Shown: positions 25,364 through 34,423, counted from the first letter of the stretch. The stretch is DNA of 64,000 bases from JAGQYP01 sp041392305 (GCA_041392305.1 JAWKMJ010000010.1:69485-133484); one strand, 5' to 3'. The notes: a model not told the origin generated them from the sequence alone. Made by a program: numbers and translations.

Positions 25364-26367
25364 TTCTTCTTTTTGGTCTTTTGAAATTCCCTTACTTGAT
25401 GTGGAATGAAGTAACCTAAACCAAATTCATGACTTCCTTTTCCTTCAATATTGCTGGTTTTCGTATTGATTGTCACATCATATCCATAGGATAAAAAGAG
25501 GCCCTTATAAACTCTACCTTGTAGTCCTAAAGTAATGAAATAGTCATTAAAAAATCTAAAACCAATGCGCGGTGTAACAAGGTTCATAATATTGACTCCA
25601 AAATTGATCTCAACTTTGTACTTAACGATACCAGTAAAGTAAAAAGCAGCCATCAAATTTGCTTCAATAGTCGATTTTTTAATGATGCTGTCACCAAATT
25701 CCGCATTTCTCGTTCCAATTGCAATTGAAGCACTAGGGGAGTTGTTCAACCCTTTTTCCTTATCGTAGTCATTATTATCAAATTTGTAGTTATTATAAGG
25801 AATTATATTTTCTCCGCTTAAACTGAAATACACTCTATCTTTCCACCAAAGAACCAAACCTATGCTTGCGTATACTTGATATTGGTTCGGATTTTTATGT
25901 GAATAAATCGAGGTGTCTAGTGGAGCTAATGGAATCAAATAATTGAAATGACTTATGTTTTTAAATCCAATATTTGCTCCGACTCCTAAACTCCATGGTT
26001 TGTCTTTAAAATCATGCTTGTATGCATACCCAATAAAAATCTGGGTGTTCATCCAATCTGATTCTCTTAAATTGGTTGCACCCAACCCTAAATTGTGTTT
26101 TCTGTTGAAAGAATACTCGAAATTCAGTCCATTCAGGTAGTTTTTTTGGCTCGTCTCTAGGTTTCCAAATTTTGAAAAAACATTCACATTCATTTTTCGG
26201 ATTCCACCGATTAGAGAAGGGTTGTAGAGACCTAAATTGTTATTGAAAAATGATTGGTTGATCTCACCTCTTTGTGCGATCAAAAGGCCGGAAAACAAAA
26301 AAAAGGCGAGTAGAATGACAACCCGCCTTTGAATGAAATATATTTTTGAATTATTTCTTAAATGCAT
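25360..26367 (-). CDS. PorP/SprF family type IX secretion-associated membrane protein
   Basis: The ATG at 26367 gives 335 residues. A signal-like segment (VVILLAFFLFSGLLIAQRG) is followed by NQSFFNNNLGLYNPSLIGG, the N-terminal pattern of PorP/SprF proteins (F..NP...G). The strands continue to the C-terminus (GLGATNLRESDWMNTQIFIG, KHDFKDKPWSLGVGANIGF, GSHEFGLGYFIP). Relatives are outer-membrane barrels that anchor type IX secreted proteins. Here it stands without a neighbouring giant adhesin. It overlaps hbd by 17 bases and yjbQ by 4. Confidence 0.8.
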   Translation of the reverse strand: MHLRNNSKIYFIQRRVVILLAFFLFSGLLIAQRGEINQSFFNNNLGLYNPSLIGGIRKMNVNVFSKFGNLETSQKNYLNGLNFEYSFNRKHNLGLGATNLRESDWMNTQIFIGYAYKHDFKDKPWSLGVGANIGFKNISHFNYLIPLAPLDTSIYSHKNPNQYQVYASIGLVLWWKDRVYFSLSGENIIPYNNYKFDNNDYDKEKGLNNSPSASIAIGTRNAEFGDSIIKKSTIEANLMAAFYFTGIVKYKVEINFGVNIMNLVTPRIGFRFFNDYFITLGLQGRVYKGLFLSYGYDVTINTKTSNIEGKGSHEFGLGYFIPHQVREFQKTKKKK

Positions 26368-27241
26368 CTGCAACAATTAGATCTTTTGTCCCGTGCCCCC
26401 AGCTATAAAAACCTTCTCCGGATTTTACTCCAAGTTTTTTAGCAGTTACCATATTTACAAGTAATGGACATGGCGCGTATTTTGGATTTCCAAATCCTTC
26501 ATATAGAACTTGCATGATTGCCAAACAAACATCAAGCCCAATGAAATCAGCCAACTGAAGAGGTCCCATAGGATGAGCCATTCCCAATTTCATTACTGTA
26601 TCAATTTCTTCAACTCCTGCCACACCTTCATGTAAAGTAATAATGGCTTCATTGATCATCGGCATCAAAATTCTATTGGCAACAAAACCAGGATAGTCAT
26701 TAACTTCAACAGGAACCTTTCCCAATTTTTTGGAAGTTTCCATAATTAAATTCGTCACTTGATCAGTCGTAGAATAACCTCTAATAATCTCAACCAATTT
26801 CATGATTGGTACAGGATTCATGAAGTGCATTCCAATTACTTTTTCTGGTCTTTCGGTAACACTTGCGATTTTTGTAATTGAAATCGAAGATGTATTTGAA
26901 GCCAGAATCGCATTTGCAGGAGCCATCTTATCTAAATCAGCAAAGATCTTTAATTTTAAGTCGATGTTTTCAGTTGCGGCTTCCACAACTAAATCAGCAT
27001 TTTGAACACCAGCTTCCATCGCCGTAAAGGTTTTAATGTTCCCCATGGTGTTTGCCTTGTCCTGTTCTGTGATCTTCTCTTTTGCAATCATTCTGTCCAA
27101 ATTCTTGGTGATTGTAGACAAGCCTCGGTCAAGACTAGCTTGAGAAATATCAACTAATGCTACTTGAAATCCACTTTGAGCAAAAACATGAGCAATTCCA
27201 TTCCCCATTGTTCCAGCTCCTATAACCGTAATGTTCTTCAT
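26351..27241 (-). CDS. hbd: 3-hydroxybutyryl-CoA dehydrogenase
   Basis: This 296-residue NAD(P)-dependent enzyme interconverts acetoacetyl-CoA and 3-hydroxybutyryl-CoA. It has the Rossmann motif GAGTMGNGIAHVFAQSG, SNTSSISITKIAS and HFMNPVPIMKLVEIIRG with the catalytic His. The C-terminal domain has NRILMPMINEAI and MKLGMAHPMGPLQLADFIGLD. Length fits single-domain HBD rather than a fused FadB. It sits in a minus-strand run after the peroxidase gene (12-base gap). Confidence 0.93.
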   Translation of the reverse strand: MKNITVIGAGTMGNGIAHVFAQSGFQVALVDISQASLDRGLSTITKNLDRMIAKEKITEQDKANTMGNIKTFTAMEAGVQNADLVVEAATENIDLKLKIFADLDKMAPANAILASNTSSISITKIASVTERPEKVIGMHFMNPVPIMKLVEIIRGYSTTDQVTNLIMETSKKLGKVPVEVNDYPGFVANRILMPMINEAIITLHEGVAGVEEIDTVMKLGMAHPMGPLQLADFIGLDVCLAIMQVLYEGFGNPKYAPCPLLVNMVTAKKLGVKSGEGFYSWGHGTKDLIVADAFKK

Positions 27242-27253
27242 TTTTATTCTTTT

Positions 27254-28300
27254 TTACTTTTTGTATTCTTCTGCTACATCCCCCGTAAGAGTTTTAAGGA
27301 ATATAACGATTGAGTTAATTTCTGCTTCGGTCAAGTCCTTATTCAACTGAGCCTTTGCCATGATTCTCACAGCCTCTTTCAGGTCTTGAACACTTCCATC
27401 ATGAAAATAAGGATAAGTTTTCTCCACATTTCTTAAAGAAGGAACTTTAAAAACGTATTTATCCGCTTCATCTTTTGTTACCTCAAATCTTCCTTCGTCT
27501 TTTTTCTCACTTTTAGTTAAACTCCAGTAATCAACATGAACTCCGAATTTTTGATATTGGTCTCCACCTAAGGTTACGCCAGCATGACAAGTTGCACAAC
27601 CCGCATCAAGAAAAGTTTGAAGTCCTTTTTTCTCAGCATCTGTAAGCTTATCTGTTTTTCCTTTCAAAAATTCATCAAATCGCGTAGGAGTTACCAATTT
27701 TCTTTCAAAGGCACCAATGGCAAACCTCAAGTTTTTATAAGTGATTGGATTACTTTCCCCTGGGTAAGCGGCAGCAAACATCTCTACATATTCAGGAATT
27801 GCTTTTAATCTTTCAATCACGGATTGCTCACTTGGCATTTCCATTTCAACAGGATTTAAAATCGGACCTCCTGCTTGTGCTTCAACATGAGGTTCTCTTC
27901 CATCCCAAAACTGAGCCATGTGCAGTGCTGCATTTAAGGTTGTTGGACTATTTCTTCCTCCTAAACCACCATTATTTCCAGGTGAAAAAGACAGATTATC
28001 TACACCAAATGTATTGAGATTGTGGCAGGAATTACAACTCTGTGTATTGTCTTTAGACAGTCTGTTGTCAAAATACAATTTCTTCCCAAGGGCAACTTTT
28101 TCAAGGGTTATTGGATTAAAATCAGCAGGCATTTCATCTGGTAAGGCTTGAAACATTTTTTCAGCTTGGCTATACAATGCTGCATAAGGATCTTTTTTTG
28201 GAGGTTTTTTTCCTGTGAATTTTTTCTCACTTCCTCTTCCTGCACATGAATAGATAATCACGCCAGCTAGTAAAATGAATACAATGCTTAGTTTTTTCAT
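27254..28300 (-). CDS. Di-haem cytochrome c peroxidase (MauG/CcpA family), lipoprotein
   Basis: The ATG at 28300 gives 348 residues with a lipobox (LAGVIIYSCAG). Two c-type haem motifs are present: CNSCH in the N-terminal domain and CATCH in the second. The conserved context LYFDNRLSKDNTQSCNSCHN and VPSLRNVEKTYPYFHDGSV is typical of bacterial di-haem peroxidases, which reduce hydrogen peroxide in the periplasm. The upstream TACATTTG fits a promoter element. It is divergent from another redox-related pair (28468 onward). Confidence 0.9.
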   Translation of the reverse strand: MKKLSIVFILLAGVIIYSCAGRGSEKKFTGKKPPKKDPYAALYSQAEKMFQALPDEMPADFNPITLEKVALGKKLYFDNRLSKDNTQSCNSCHNLNTFGVDNLSFSPGNNGGLGGRNSPTTLNAALHMAQFWDGREPHVEAQAGGPILNPVEMEMPSEQSVIERLKAIPEYVEMFAAAYPGESNPITYKNLRFAIGAFERKLVTPTRFDEFLKGKTDKLTDAEKKGLQTFLDAGCATCHAGVTLGGDQYQKFGVHVDYWSLTKSEKKDEGRFEVTKDEADKYVFKVPSLRNVEKTYPYFHDGSVQDLKEAVRIMAKAQLNKDLTEAEINSIVIFLKTLTGDVAEEYKK

Positions 28301-28339
28301 GTTATTAAATAATAGTTTGATTTTTATTTTGGCTTGCGA

Positions 28340-28347
28340 CAAATGTA
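28340..28347 (-). promoter_or_regulatory. Predicted -7 element of the peroxidase gene (TACATTTG)
   Basis: TACATTTG matches TAnnTTTG 39 bases before the ATG at 28300. No well-spaced -33 TTG is visible. Confidence 0.4.
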
Positions 28348-28439
28348 ATACAAAAAAGTGAGGATTTTGTTCCTTGCTTAGACCAAATCTAAATTAGTTT
28401 TCACGTGTCTTGTATGTCATAGAATTGGGAATAAATGGT

Positions 28440-28447
28440 TACTTTTG
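28440..28447 (+). promoter_or_regulatory. Predicted -7 element of the DUF4920 gene (TACTTTTG)
   Basis: TACTTTTG matches TAnnTTTG and predicts a start about 15 bases before the ATG at 28468. Confidence 0.5.
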
Positions 28448-28467
28448 CGCCAACAAATTGGAATCTT

Positions 28468-29019
28468 ATGAAGAAAATGTTAATGATTTTTGCCGTAACG
28501 AGTTTGATGATCTCATGCGGTGGTGAAGAGAAGAAAGAAGAAAAGAAGGATAACACCGAGAACAAGGAAGAGGCAAAAGCTCCTGTAGTAATGCTTCGTG
28601 GTGCAGACTTTGATACCTCTGCGGTAATGTCTCCAAATGAAATGATCGCCAAAATGGAAGGTTTGGATTCTCTAGAGGGGATTGTTTTAAGAACTGAAAT
28701 CAACGAATGTTGTCAGAAAAAAGGATGTTGGATGACCTTGAACATGGGGGATGGAAATCCTGACATGAGAGTTTGGTTTAAAGACTACGATTTTTTCGTA
28801 CCTCTTGATGCAAGTGGAACTCCGGTTGTTGTTACTGGAAAAGCTTTTATCGATACGGTTTCAATTGCAGATCAAAAGCATATATTGGAAGATGCAAATG
28901 CATCAGCTGAAGAAATTGCAGCAATCACTGAACCTAAAGTAGAACTTGGGTTTGAAGCTACAGGAGTTTATCTTTACGGATACAATGGCGAAGAAGCTGA
29001 AGGAAATGAGAAAAAATAA
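28468..29019 (+). CDS. DUF4920 lipoprotein
   Basis: The ATG at 28468 gives 183 residues with a lipoprotein signal (FAVTSLMISCGG), then a Glu/Lys-rich linker and the DUF4920 domain. Its hallmark is the conserved cysteine cluster ECCQKKGCWMTL, followed by VWFKDYDFFVPLDASG and VVVTGKA. The clustered Cys residues might bind a metal, but the family has no known function. It overlaps the next gene (mono-haem lipoprotein) by 14 bases, which suggests a joint role in the periplasm. Confidence 0.85.
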   Translation: MKKMLMIFAVTSLMISCGGEEKKEEKKDNTENKEEAKAPVVMLRGADFDTSAVMSPNEMIAKMEGLDSLEGIVLRTEINECCQKKGCWMTLNMGDGNPDMRVWFKDYDFFVPLDASGTPVVVTGKAFIDTVSIADQKHILEDANASAEEIAAITEPKVELGFEATGVYLYGYNGEEAEGNEKK

Positions 29020-29503
29020 ATTGAATTTTATAAAAGGAATTTTGGCCATTTGCATTGCATTTGGCCTTTTTTCTTGTTCACAGGAAGAGGAAGTCTCAAA
29101 AGAGAAAGAATCGAATAAGGAAGAAGAACCAAAAACTCCAGATCTTCATTTGAGAGAAATGATGCGATTCATGTTTAATGATATGACAGTGAATCGTGAG
29201 AAAATTTTAAATGGAGATCAAGAAATGCATTTTAGTTTTGATTATACTACTATGCCATTAGCCGAGGCTACTACACCCGAAAACAAGGGAAAGGATTCTT
29301 ATGAAGCAAATATGGCAAAGTTTATTGATCTCCAAAAACAACTTGCTGAAAGTAGAGACAATTTAAAAAGAGCACATATATTCAATGATATGCGAGAAAC
29401 ATGTATTTCTTGTCATCAAGAATATTGTATAGGGCCTTTGAGAAAGATTGATAAGATAATGATCATTCCTAATGATATTCTTGCAGGAGAGCAATTTCAA
29501 TAG
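29006..29503 (+). CDS. Mono-haem c-type cytochrome lipoprotein
   Basis: I chose the ATG at 29006 because it opens a lipoprotein signal (GILAICIAFGLFSCSQ); AAGG precedes it. The 165-residue product has one CxxCH haem motif (TCISCHQEYC) in its C-terminal helical part, preceded by a four-helix-like region (NLKRAHIFNDMRETC). The layout recalls cytochrome c'-like or CcmE-independent small c-type proteins, but the exact family is unclear. The gene overlaps that of the DUF4920 lipoprotein. Confidence 0.72.
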   Translation: MRKNKLNFIKGILAICIAFGLFSCSQEEEVSKEKESNKEEEPKTPDLHLREMMRFMFNDMTVNREKILNGDQEMHFSFDYTTMPLAEATTPENKGKDSYEANMAKFIDLQKQLAESRDNLKRAHIFNDMRETCISCHQEYCIGPLRKIDKIMIIPNDILAGEQFQ

Positions 29504-29580
29504 CCTGTCTTATTTAGAATGATTCAAAATACCACATTTATGGTATTCCATTTTTAATTCGTGCTGATTAATATTGCAGC

Positions 29581-29724
29581 ATGAAGATGCAACACAATTT
29601 TAAAGTAGATGTTTTTCAGATCGAGGAAGAAAGGTCTGAACTTGATTTTTGCTGTAAAAAGAAAAAATGTTGCAAGAAGTACAAAAAGAAAGGAAATCAC
29701 TGTGGCTCTTGTCCAAAAAAATAA
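29581..29724 (+). CDS. 47-residue Cys/Lys-rich small protein
   Basis: This short reading frame encodes 47 residues: an acidic front half (VDVFQIEEERSELDF) and a back half with two CC pairs and a CxxC (CCKKKKCCKKYKK, HCGSCPKK). Six cysteines in 25 residues with many lysines suggest a metal-binding or disulfide-rich peptide. No signal peptide is present, so it should be cytoplasmic. I recall similar short tails in Bacteroidota small proteins, but no function. It sits alone between the haem lipoprotein and elbB. Confidence 0.65.
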   Translation: MKMQHNFKVDVFQIEEERSELDFCCKKKKCCKKYKKKGNHCGSCPKK

Positions 29725-29794
29725 TCCTTTTTTTAACTGATTTGTCCTTCCGTTTCTCTCATTTTTCTTATTTTCAAAGCTAAAATTATTCTCA

Positions 29795-30484
29795 ATGAAA
29801 ATAGGTGTTTTACTATCAGGTTGTGGCGTTTTTGACGGTGCTGAAATTCAGGAAGCTGTATTGGCCATGTTGGCAATTAAAGAAGAAGGTGCGGAATATG
29901 TATGTATTTCTATTGATCGGGATCAGCATCATGTAATCGATCATTCCAAAGGTGAAGAAATGCCTGAGAAAAGAAACATGCTGGTTGAAGCAGCCAGAAT
30001 TGCCAGGGGAGACATCAAGAATATTAATGACATTACTCCAGCGGAGATCGACGGTTTGGTAATTCCAGGTGGATTCGGTTCAGCTAAAAATTTCACAAAA
30101 TGGGCTTTTGAAGGACCCCAAGGAGATATTCTGCCAGAGGTCAAATTACTCTTGGTAAACATGGTGAATGTAGGGAAACCCATTGCGGCTCTTTGTGTAA
30201 GTCCAGTTGTTGTAGCCAAAGCATTTGAAGGAAGTGAAATTCATCCTAAAATGACCATTGGAACTGCAGCGGATAAATCGGAATACGATATTAATGGTTT
30301 TGCTCAAGGTCTTGAAGCCACGGGAGCAATCTCAGAGATGAAAAATATTCATGAAATAGCCTATGATGAGCAAAATAAAATCATCACTGCTCCATGTTAT
30401 ATGATGGATACAGATATTTTGGGAATTCGTGAAAACTCCCAATTAGCAATCAAAAAACTGGTTGAAGTTTGTAAATCTCTGTAA
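29795..30484 (+). CDS. elbB: ElbB (isoprenoid biosynthesis glyoxalase, DJ-1/PfpI superfamily)
   Basis: The 229 residues match the ElbB branch of the DJ-1/PfpI class I glutamine amidotransferase-like fold: MKIGVLLSGCGVFDGAEIQE at the start, GLVIPGGFGSAKN, and the nucleophile-elbow cysteine in AALCVSPVVVAKAF. Relatives show glyoxalase activity in vitro; the link to isoprenoid synthesis is historical. The next gene, recF, starts four bases after its stop. Confidence 0.92.
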   Translation: MKIGVLLSGCGVFDGAEIQEAVLAMLAIKEEGAEYVCISIDRDQHHVIDHSKGEEMPEKRNMLVEAARIARGDIKNINDITPAEIDGLVIPGGFGSAKNFTKWAFEGPQGDILPEVKLLLVNMVNVGKPIAALCVSPVVVAKAFEGSEIHPKMTIGTAADKSEYDINGFAQGLEATGAISEMKNIHEIAYDEQNKIITAPCYMMDTDILGIRENSQLAIKKLVEVCKSL

Positions 30485-30488
30485 TCCA

Positions 30489-31595
30489 TTGTTTTTAAGG
30501 AAATTAAGTCTAGTCAATTTTAAGAATTACGCTGAGTTTGAATATGAATTCGGTCGTGAGGTCACCTGTTTTTATGGGCTGAATGGTGCTGGAAAAACCA
30601 ATGTATTGGATGCCATCTATTATTTGTCAAATTGCAAGTCTTATTTTAATCCAGTTGACAGCCAAAATATTCGTTTTGATGAAAAGTTCTTTCTAATCCA
30701 AGGAGAAATAGAAAAGGAAGGAAAAACTGCTAACCTGCATGTTGGAGTTAAGAAAGGACATAAGAAGTCTGTAAAAAAGAATAAAGTGGAATATGAAAAG
30801 TTGTCTGATCACATCGGGCATTTTCCCACCGTTGTCGTTTCTCCGTACGATATTGATCTAATTTTAGAAGGTTCAGAGACTCGCAGAAGATTAATGGATT
30901 ATATTATTTCTCAGTACGACAAAAAATATTTAGAAGCTCTGATTAAATACAAGAAAATTGTCCAGCAAAGAAATTCATTGTTAAAGCGATTTGCTGAACA
31001 GCGGCTTTTTGAACCTGAATCCATAGAAATTTGGGATTACCAAATGATCCCGTTGGGAAATTACATATTTGAGGCGAGAAAGCTTTTTTTGGATGAATTC
31101 ATTGTCAAGTTTAAAGAGGTATACAGAGAAATTGCTGGAACCGATGAGGATGTAAGTTTGATTTATCGATCTGATCTTTTGGAAGGTGATTTCGGACAAA
31201 TACTGAAAGATTCTTATCAATCAGATCACTATAAACAACATACAACGAGAGGGATTCATAGAGATGATCTGACCTTCCAAATTCACGGGCAGCCGATAAA
31301 AAAGTTTGGAAGCCAAGGTCAACAGAAAACTTTTTTGATCGCTCTAAAGCTTTCTAAATTCGATTATTTGAAAGAAATTCTTGGTGTGAAGCCTTTCTTG
31401 TTGTTGGATGATATATTTGATAAATTAGATGAAAATCGTGTCGCACATCTAATGAAATTGGTCAGTGAACACAATTTTGGACAGGTTTTCATAACAGATA
31501 CAGAGAAAAATAGGGTAGAACAAGCCTTTAATAAATGGGAGATCGAAATAGATTTCAAAGAAATACTGAAATATGAGCAAGAGAAAGTCGAATGA
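30489..31595 (+). CDS. recF: DNA replication and repair protein RecF
   Basis: RecF loads RecA at single-strand gaps with RecO and RecR. The protein has an N-terminal Walker A (CFYGLNGAGKTNVLDAIYYL), a helical middle, the signature SQGQQKTFLIALKLS and Walker B (LLLDDIFDKLD). I placed the start at TTG 30489 (FLRKLSLVNFKNY) because family members begin there; an earlier TTG at 30462 lies inside elbB. The length is then 368 residues. The 3' end overlaps the DUF721 gene by 23 bases. Confidence 0.93.
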   Translation: MFLRKLSLVNFKNYAEFEYEFGREVTCFYGLNGAGKTNVLDAIYYLSNCKSYFNPVDSQNIRFDEKFFLIQGEIEKEGKTANLHVGVKKGHKKSVKKNKVEYEKLSDHIGHFPTVVVSPYDIDLILEGSETRRRLMDYIISQYDKKYLEALIKYKKIVQQRNSLLKRFAEQRLFEPESIEIWDYQMIPLGNYIFEARKLFLDEFIVKFKEVYREIAGTDEDVSLIYRSDLLEGDFGQILKDSYQSDHYKQHTTRGIHRDDLTFQIHGQPIKKFGSQGQQKTFLIALKLSKFDYLKEILGVKPFLLLDDIFDKLDENRVAHLMKLVSEHNFGQVFITDTEKNRVEQAFNKWEIEIDFKEILKYEQEKVE

Positions 31596-31869
31596 ATCTA
31601 CATTGAAAGAGGCAATTGATCGTTTGCTCAAAGCTTATCGACTAGAAGATAAAATGACTGAGCTTACCATCATTGAGAGGTGGGAACAGATCATGGGTAA
31701 ACCAATAGCCCTGAGAACTGAGGAAGTCTATATTCAGAATAAGACACTTTTTGTTCGATTAAATTCATCTGTCATGCGTTCGGAACTGCAGAACGCCAAA
31801 GCCAAAATCATAGAATTGATCAATAAGGATTCAGGAAAAGAGGTGATTAATGATGTTCACTTACTTTAA
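31573..31869 (+). CDS. DUF721 / DciA-like protein
   Basis: This 98-residue protein of the DUF721 family has the conserved IIERWEQIMGKPIALRTEEV stretch and the tail VRLNSSVMRSELQNAK. DUF721 proteins include DciA, the bacterial replicative-helicase loader. The gene overlaps recF, and this pairing supports a role in DNA replication or repair. It is convergent with the cysteine desulfurase gene, overlapping by four bases. Confidence 0.85.
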   Translation: MSKRKSNESTLKEAIDRLLKAYRLEDKMTELTIIERWEQIMGKPIALRTEEVYIQNKTLFVRLNSSVMRSELQNAKAKIIELINKDSGKEVINDVHLL

Positions 31870-33005
31870 ATTAAATCTTTATCCAAAACTTTTTGGATTT
31901 GCTCTAATGCGTAATCAATCTCTTCTTTCGTAGTATATCTGCTAAATGAAAATCTTGCATTTGGTCTGCCCGTGGGAGCATTTATTCCTCCCAAAACGTG
32001 CGATCCAGTATTAACTCCTGAGGTACAAGCACTTCCCCCAGAACATGCTACTCCATTTAAGTCTAAAGTCAGCAACAGTAATTCTGAATTATTGATTGGA
32101 GGAAAACATATATTGAGGACTGTATACAAACTTTTTTCCGGATCAATCTCGCCATGAAATTCAAAATTGTTGTGCATTCCCTTTAACTTATCAATCATGT
32201 ATGTTTTTAGTCCTTGTACATGTTTGATATGCCCTTCAAGATCTTCATACGCCAAATCAAGGGCCTTTGCCATACCAACTATTCCATATAAATTCTCTGT
32301 TCCCCCACGCATACCTCTTTCTTGAGAACCTCCATGAATCATGGGCTTGAGTTTTAAATTTTTATTGATATAAAGAAAACCTACTCCTTTTGGACCATGC
32401 AATTTGTGAGCTGCACAAGTAATGAAATCAATTTCTAATTTTTCCAAGTCGAAAGCATAATGCCCCATAGTTTGTACCGTATCAGAATGAAAATAAGCTC
32501 CATGCTCCCTGCACAACTTCGAGACTTTTTCCAAATCAATTTTTGTTCCGATCTCATTGTTTGCATGCATAATGGAAACAAAAGTCTTCTTGGGCTCCAT
32601 TAAGAGAGTTTCTAGGTCCTTGAGGTCTATATTCCCTTTATTGTCAACTTGTACAAAAACCAATTCTTTTTTTGAAGCTATTTCTTGAAATTCAGCTGAA
32701 TGAAGTACAGCATGATGTTCAATAGGGCTCGTGATAATTCTGTCAACTTCCAAATCTCGGATTGCACAATGGAAAGCGAAATTGTCCGCTTCTGTTCCTC
32801 CAGATGTAAAAATGATTTCTCCAGGTTTACAATTTAATTTCTGAGCAATCGATCTCCTGCTGTTTTCAATCAATCCCTTACTTTCTCTTCCGAAAGCGTG
32901 AGTAGAAGAGGGGTTCCCAAAATTATCTCTAATGATTGTACACATTAAATCAGCAACTTCCGGAGCTACAGGAGTTGTAGCAGCATTATCAAGGTAAACT
33001 TTCAT
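31866..33005 (-). CDS. Cysteine desulfurase (NifS/IscS family)
   Basis: The ATG at 33005 gives 379 residues beginning MKVYLDNAATTPVAPEV, the family's usual start. The PLP lysine is in CAAHKLHGPKGVGF, and the loop bearing the catalytic cysteine is in ACSGGSACTSG. It removes sulfur from cysteine for Fe-S clusters or tRNA thiolation. It lies two bases after the glmM stop on the same strand, so both should share a transcript. No iscU gene is nearby, so I do not assign iscS or nifS. Confidence 0.92.
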   Translation of the reverse strand: MKVYLDNAATTPVAPEVADLMCTIIRDNFGNPSSTHAFGRESKGLIENSRRSIAQKLNCKPGEIIFTSGGTEADNFAFHCAIRDLEVDRIITSPIEHHAVLHSAEFQEIASKKELVFVQVDNKGNIDLKDLETLLMEPKKTFVSIMHANNEIGTKIDLEKVSKLCREHGAYFHSDTVQTMGHYAFDLEKLEIDFITCAAHKLHGPKGVGFLYINKNLKLKPMIHGGSQERGMRGGTENLYGIVGMAKALDLAYEDLEGHIKHVQGLKTYMIDKLKGMHNNFEFHGEIDPEKSLYTVLNICFPPINNSELLLLTLDLNGVACSGGSACTSGVNTGSHVLGGINAPTGRPNARFSFSRYTTKEEIDYALEQIQKVLDKDLI

Positions 33006-33006
33006 A

Positions 33007-34401
33007 TTAAATAGTTTTAGTAAAGGAATAGGCGTCATTCATGATCATCTCAGCCAGTTCATTTGCACGCTCTTCACTAATGGATTCTGAATAAACACGA
33101 ATGATTGGTTCTGTATTGCTTTTTCTAAGATGAACCCATTCATTTCCAAAAATGATCTTTACTCCATCTATGGTATTTATCTCTTCCTTCGAGTATTTTT
33201 CTTTCAATTGTTCGAGAATGGCATCCACATTCGTATCTGCCGTCAATTGAATTTTATTTTTCGATATATGGTAATTTGGATATTGTGCTTTTAACTCGGT
33301 CATCTTCATTTTCTTATGAGCGAGATGAGTTAGAAACAGGGCAATACCAACCAAAGCATCACGACCATAATGAAGTTCTGGAAAGATGATTCCACCATTA
33401 CCTTCACCTCCAATGACAGCTTTTTGTTCTTTCATTTTCTCTACTACATTCACTTCACCAACGGCAGAGCTAAAATATTGGCAACCATGGTCTTCAGTAA
33501 TATTTCTTAAAGCAATAGTGGAAGAAAGGTTCGATACGGTGATTCCTTTTTGTTTACTTAAAATATAGTCTGAAACAGCAACCAATGTATATTCTTCTCC
33601 GAACATGCTGCCATCTTCATTTACTAATGCCAATCGGTCAACATCTGGATCCACAACTATACCCAAATCGCATTTTTTCGAGCGAATTAAACTTGAAATT
33701 TCTGTCAGATTTTCGGGTAAAGGTTCTGGATTATGCGGGAAATGTCCGTTTGGCTCACAGTACAACTCTTCTATTTGTTGAACACCTAGAGCTTTAAGTA
33801 ACATAGGCACAGCAATTCCGCCTGTAGAATTTACACAATCAATTGCCACTTTAAAGTTTGCATTTTTGATTAAGTTGGTGTCTACCGATCCAATCTCTAA
33901 AATAGCTTCAATATGTTGTTCTATTGCATTAGTTACAAATTGTTGACTTCCTAGATGATCGACATCAGCGTACTTAAAGGATTCTTCTTCAGCGATCTCC
34001 AATATTTTTGCGCCATCTTTATCCGAAACAAATTCGCCTTTCGCATTTAGTAGTTTAAGTGCATTCCACTCTTTAGGATTGTGCGAGGCAGTCAATATGA
34101 TTCCTCCATTAGCCTTGTACTTTGGAACCATGACCTCCACTGTAGGAGTAGTAGATAGGCCTAAATTGATTACATCGATGCCTAAGGCATTTAATGTGCT
34201 TATAACTAAGTTTTCACACATTTCTCCTGAAATTCTGGCATCTCTTCCGACTACAATTTTGGTATTTTCTGAAGTTGATTGATTCTTAATCCATTCACCA
34301 TACGCACTGGTAAATTTCACTATATCTAGCGGAGTAAGATTTTCACCGGTATTTCCTCCGATTGTACCTCTAATTCCACTAATTGATTTTATTAATGTCA
34401 T
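33007..34401 (-). CDS. glmM: Phosphoglucosamine mutase
   Basis: This 464-residue phosphohexomutase turns glucosamine-6-phosphate into glucosamine-1-phosphate for peptidoglycan and LPS synthesis. The active-site serine loop (TASHNPKEWNALK), the metal loop (VDPDVDRLALV), GEGNGGIIFPELHYGRDAL and the phosphate loop RKSNTEPIIRVY are in the usual order. I prefer GlmM to phosphomannomutase because of GEGNGGII and the length, though substrate range cannot be proven here. A predicted promoter lies upstream, and the cysteine desulfurase gene follows. Confidence 0.85.
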   Translation of the reverse strand: MTLIKSISGIRGTIGGNTGENLTPLDIVKFTSAYGEWIKNQSTSENTKIVVGRDARISGEMCENLVISTLNALGIDVINLGLSTTPTVEVMVPKYKANGGIILTASHNPKEWNALKLLNAKGEFVSDKDGAKILEIAEEESFKYADVDHLGSQQFVTNAIEQHIEAILEIGSVDTNLIKNANFKVAIDCVNSTGGIAVPMLLKALGVQQIEELYCEPNGHFPHNPEPLPENLTEISSLIRSKKCDLGIVVDPDVDRLALVNEDGSMFGEEYTLVAVSDYILSKQKGITVSNLSSTIALRNITEDHGCQYFSSAVGEVNVVEKMKEQKAVIGGEGNGGIIFPELHYGRDALVGIALFLTHLAHKKMKMTELKAQYPNYHISKNKIQLTADTNVDAILEQLKEKYSKEEINTIDGVKIIFGNEWVHLRKSNTEPIIRVYSESISEERANELAEMIMNDAYSFTKTI

Positions 34402-34423
34402 ATTCTTCTTGTTTGCTGTGATA

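Noticed and set aside
28395..28412. TTTCACGTG as a parS site
   Set aside because: Only one half of the TGTTTCACGTGAAACA consensus matches; the other half does not, and no cluster of sites is visible near parAB.
29528..29555. Hairpin AATACCA-N6-TGGTATT with short T run as a terminator
   Set aside because: The stem is seven mostly A-T pairs and the T run is interrupted; too weak to list as a terminator.
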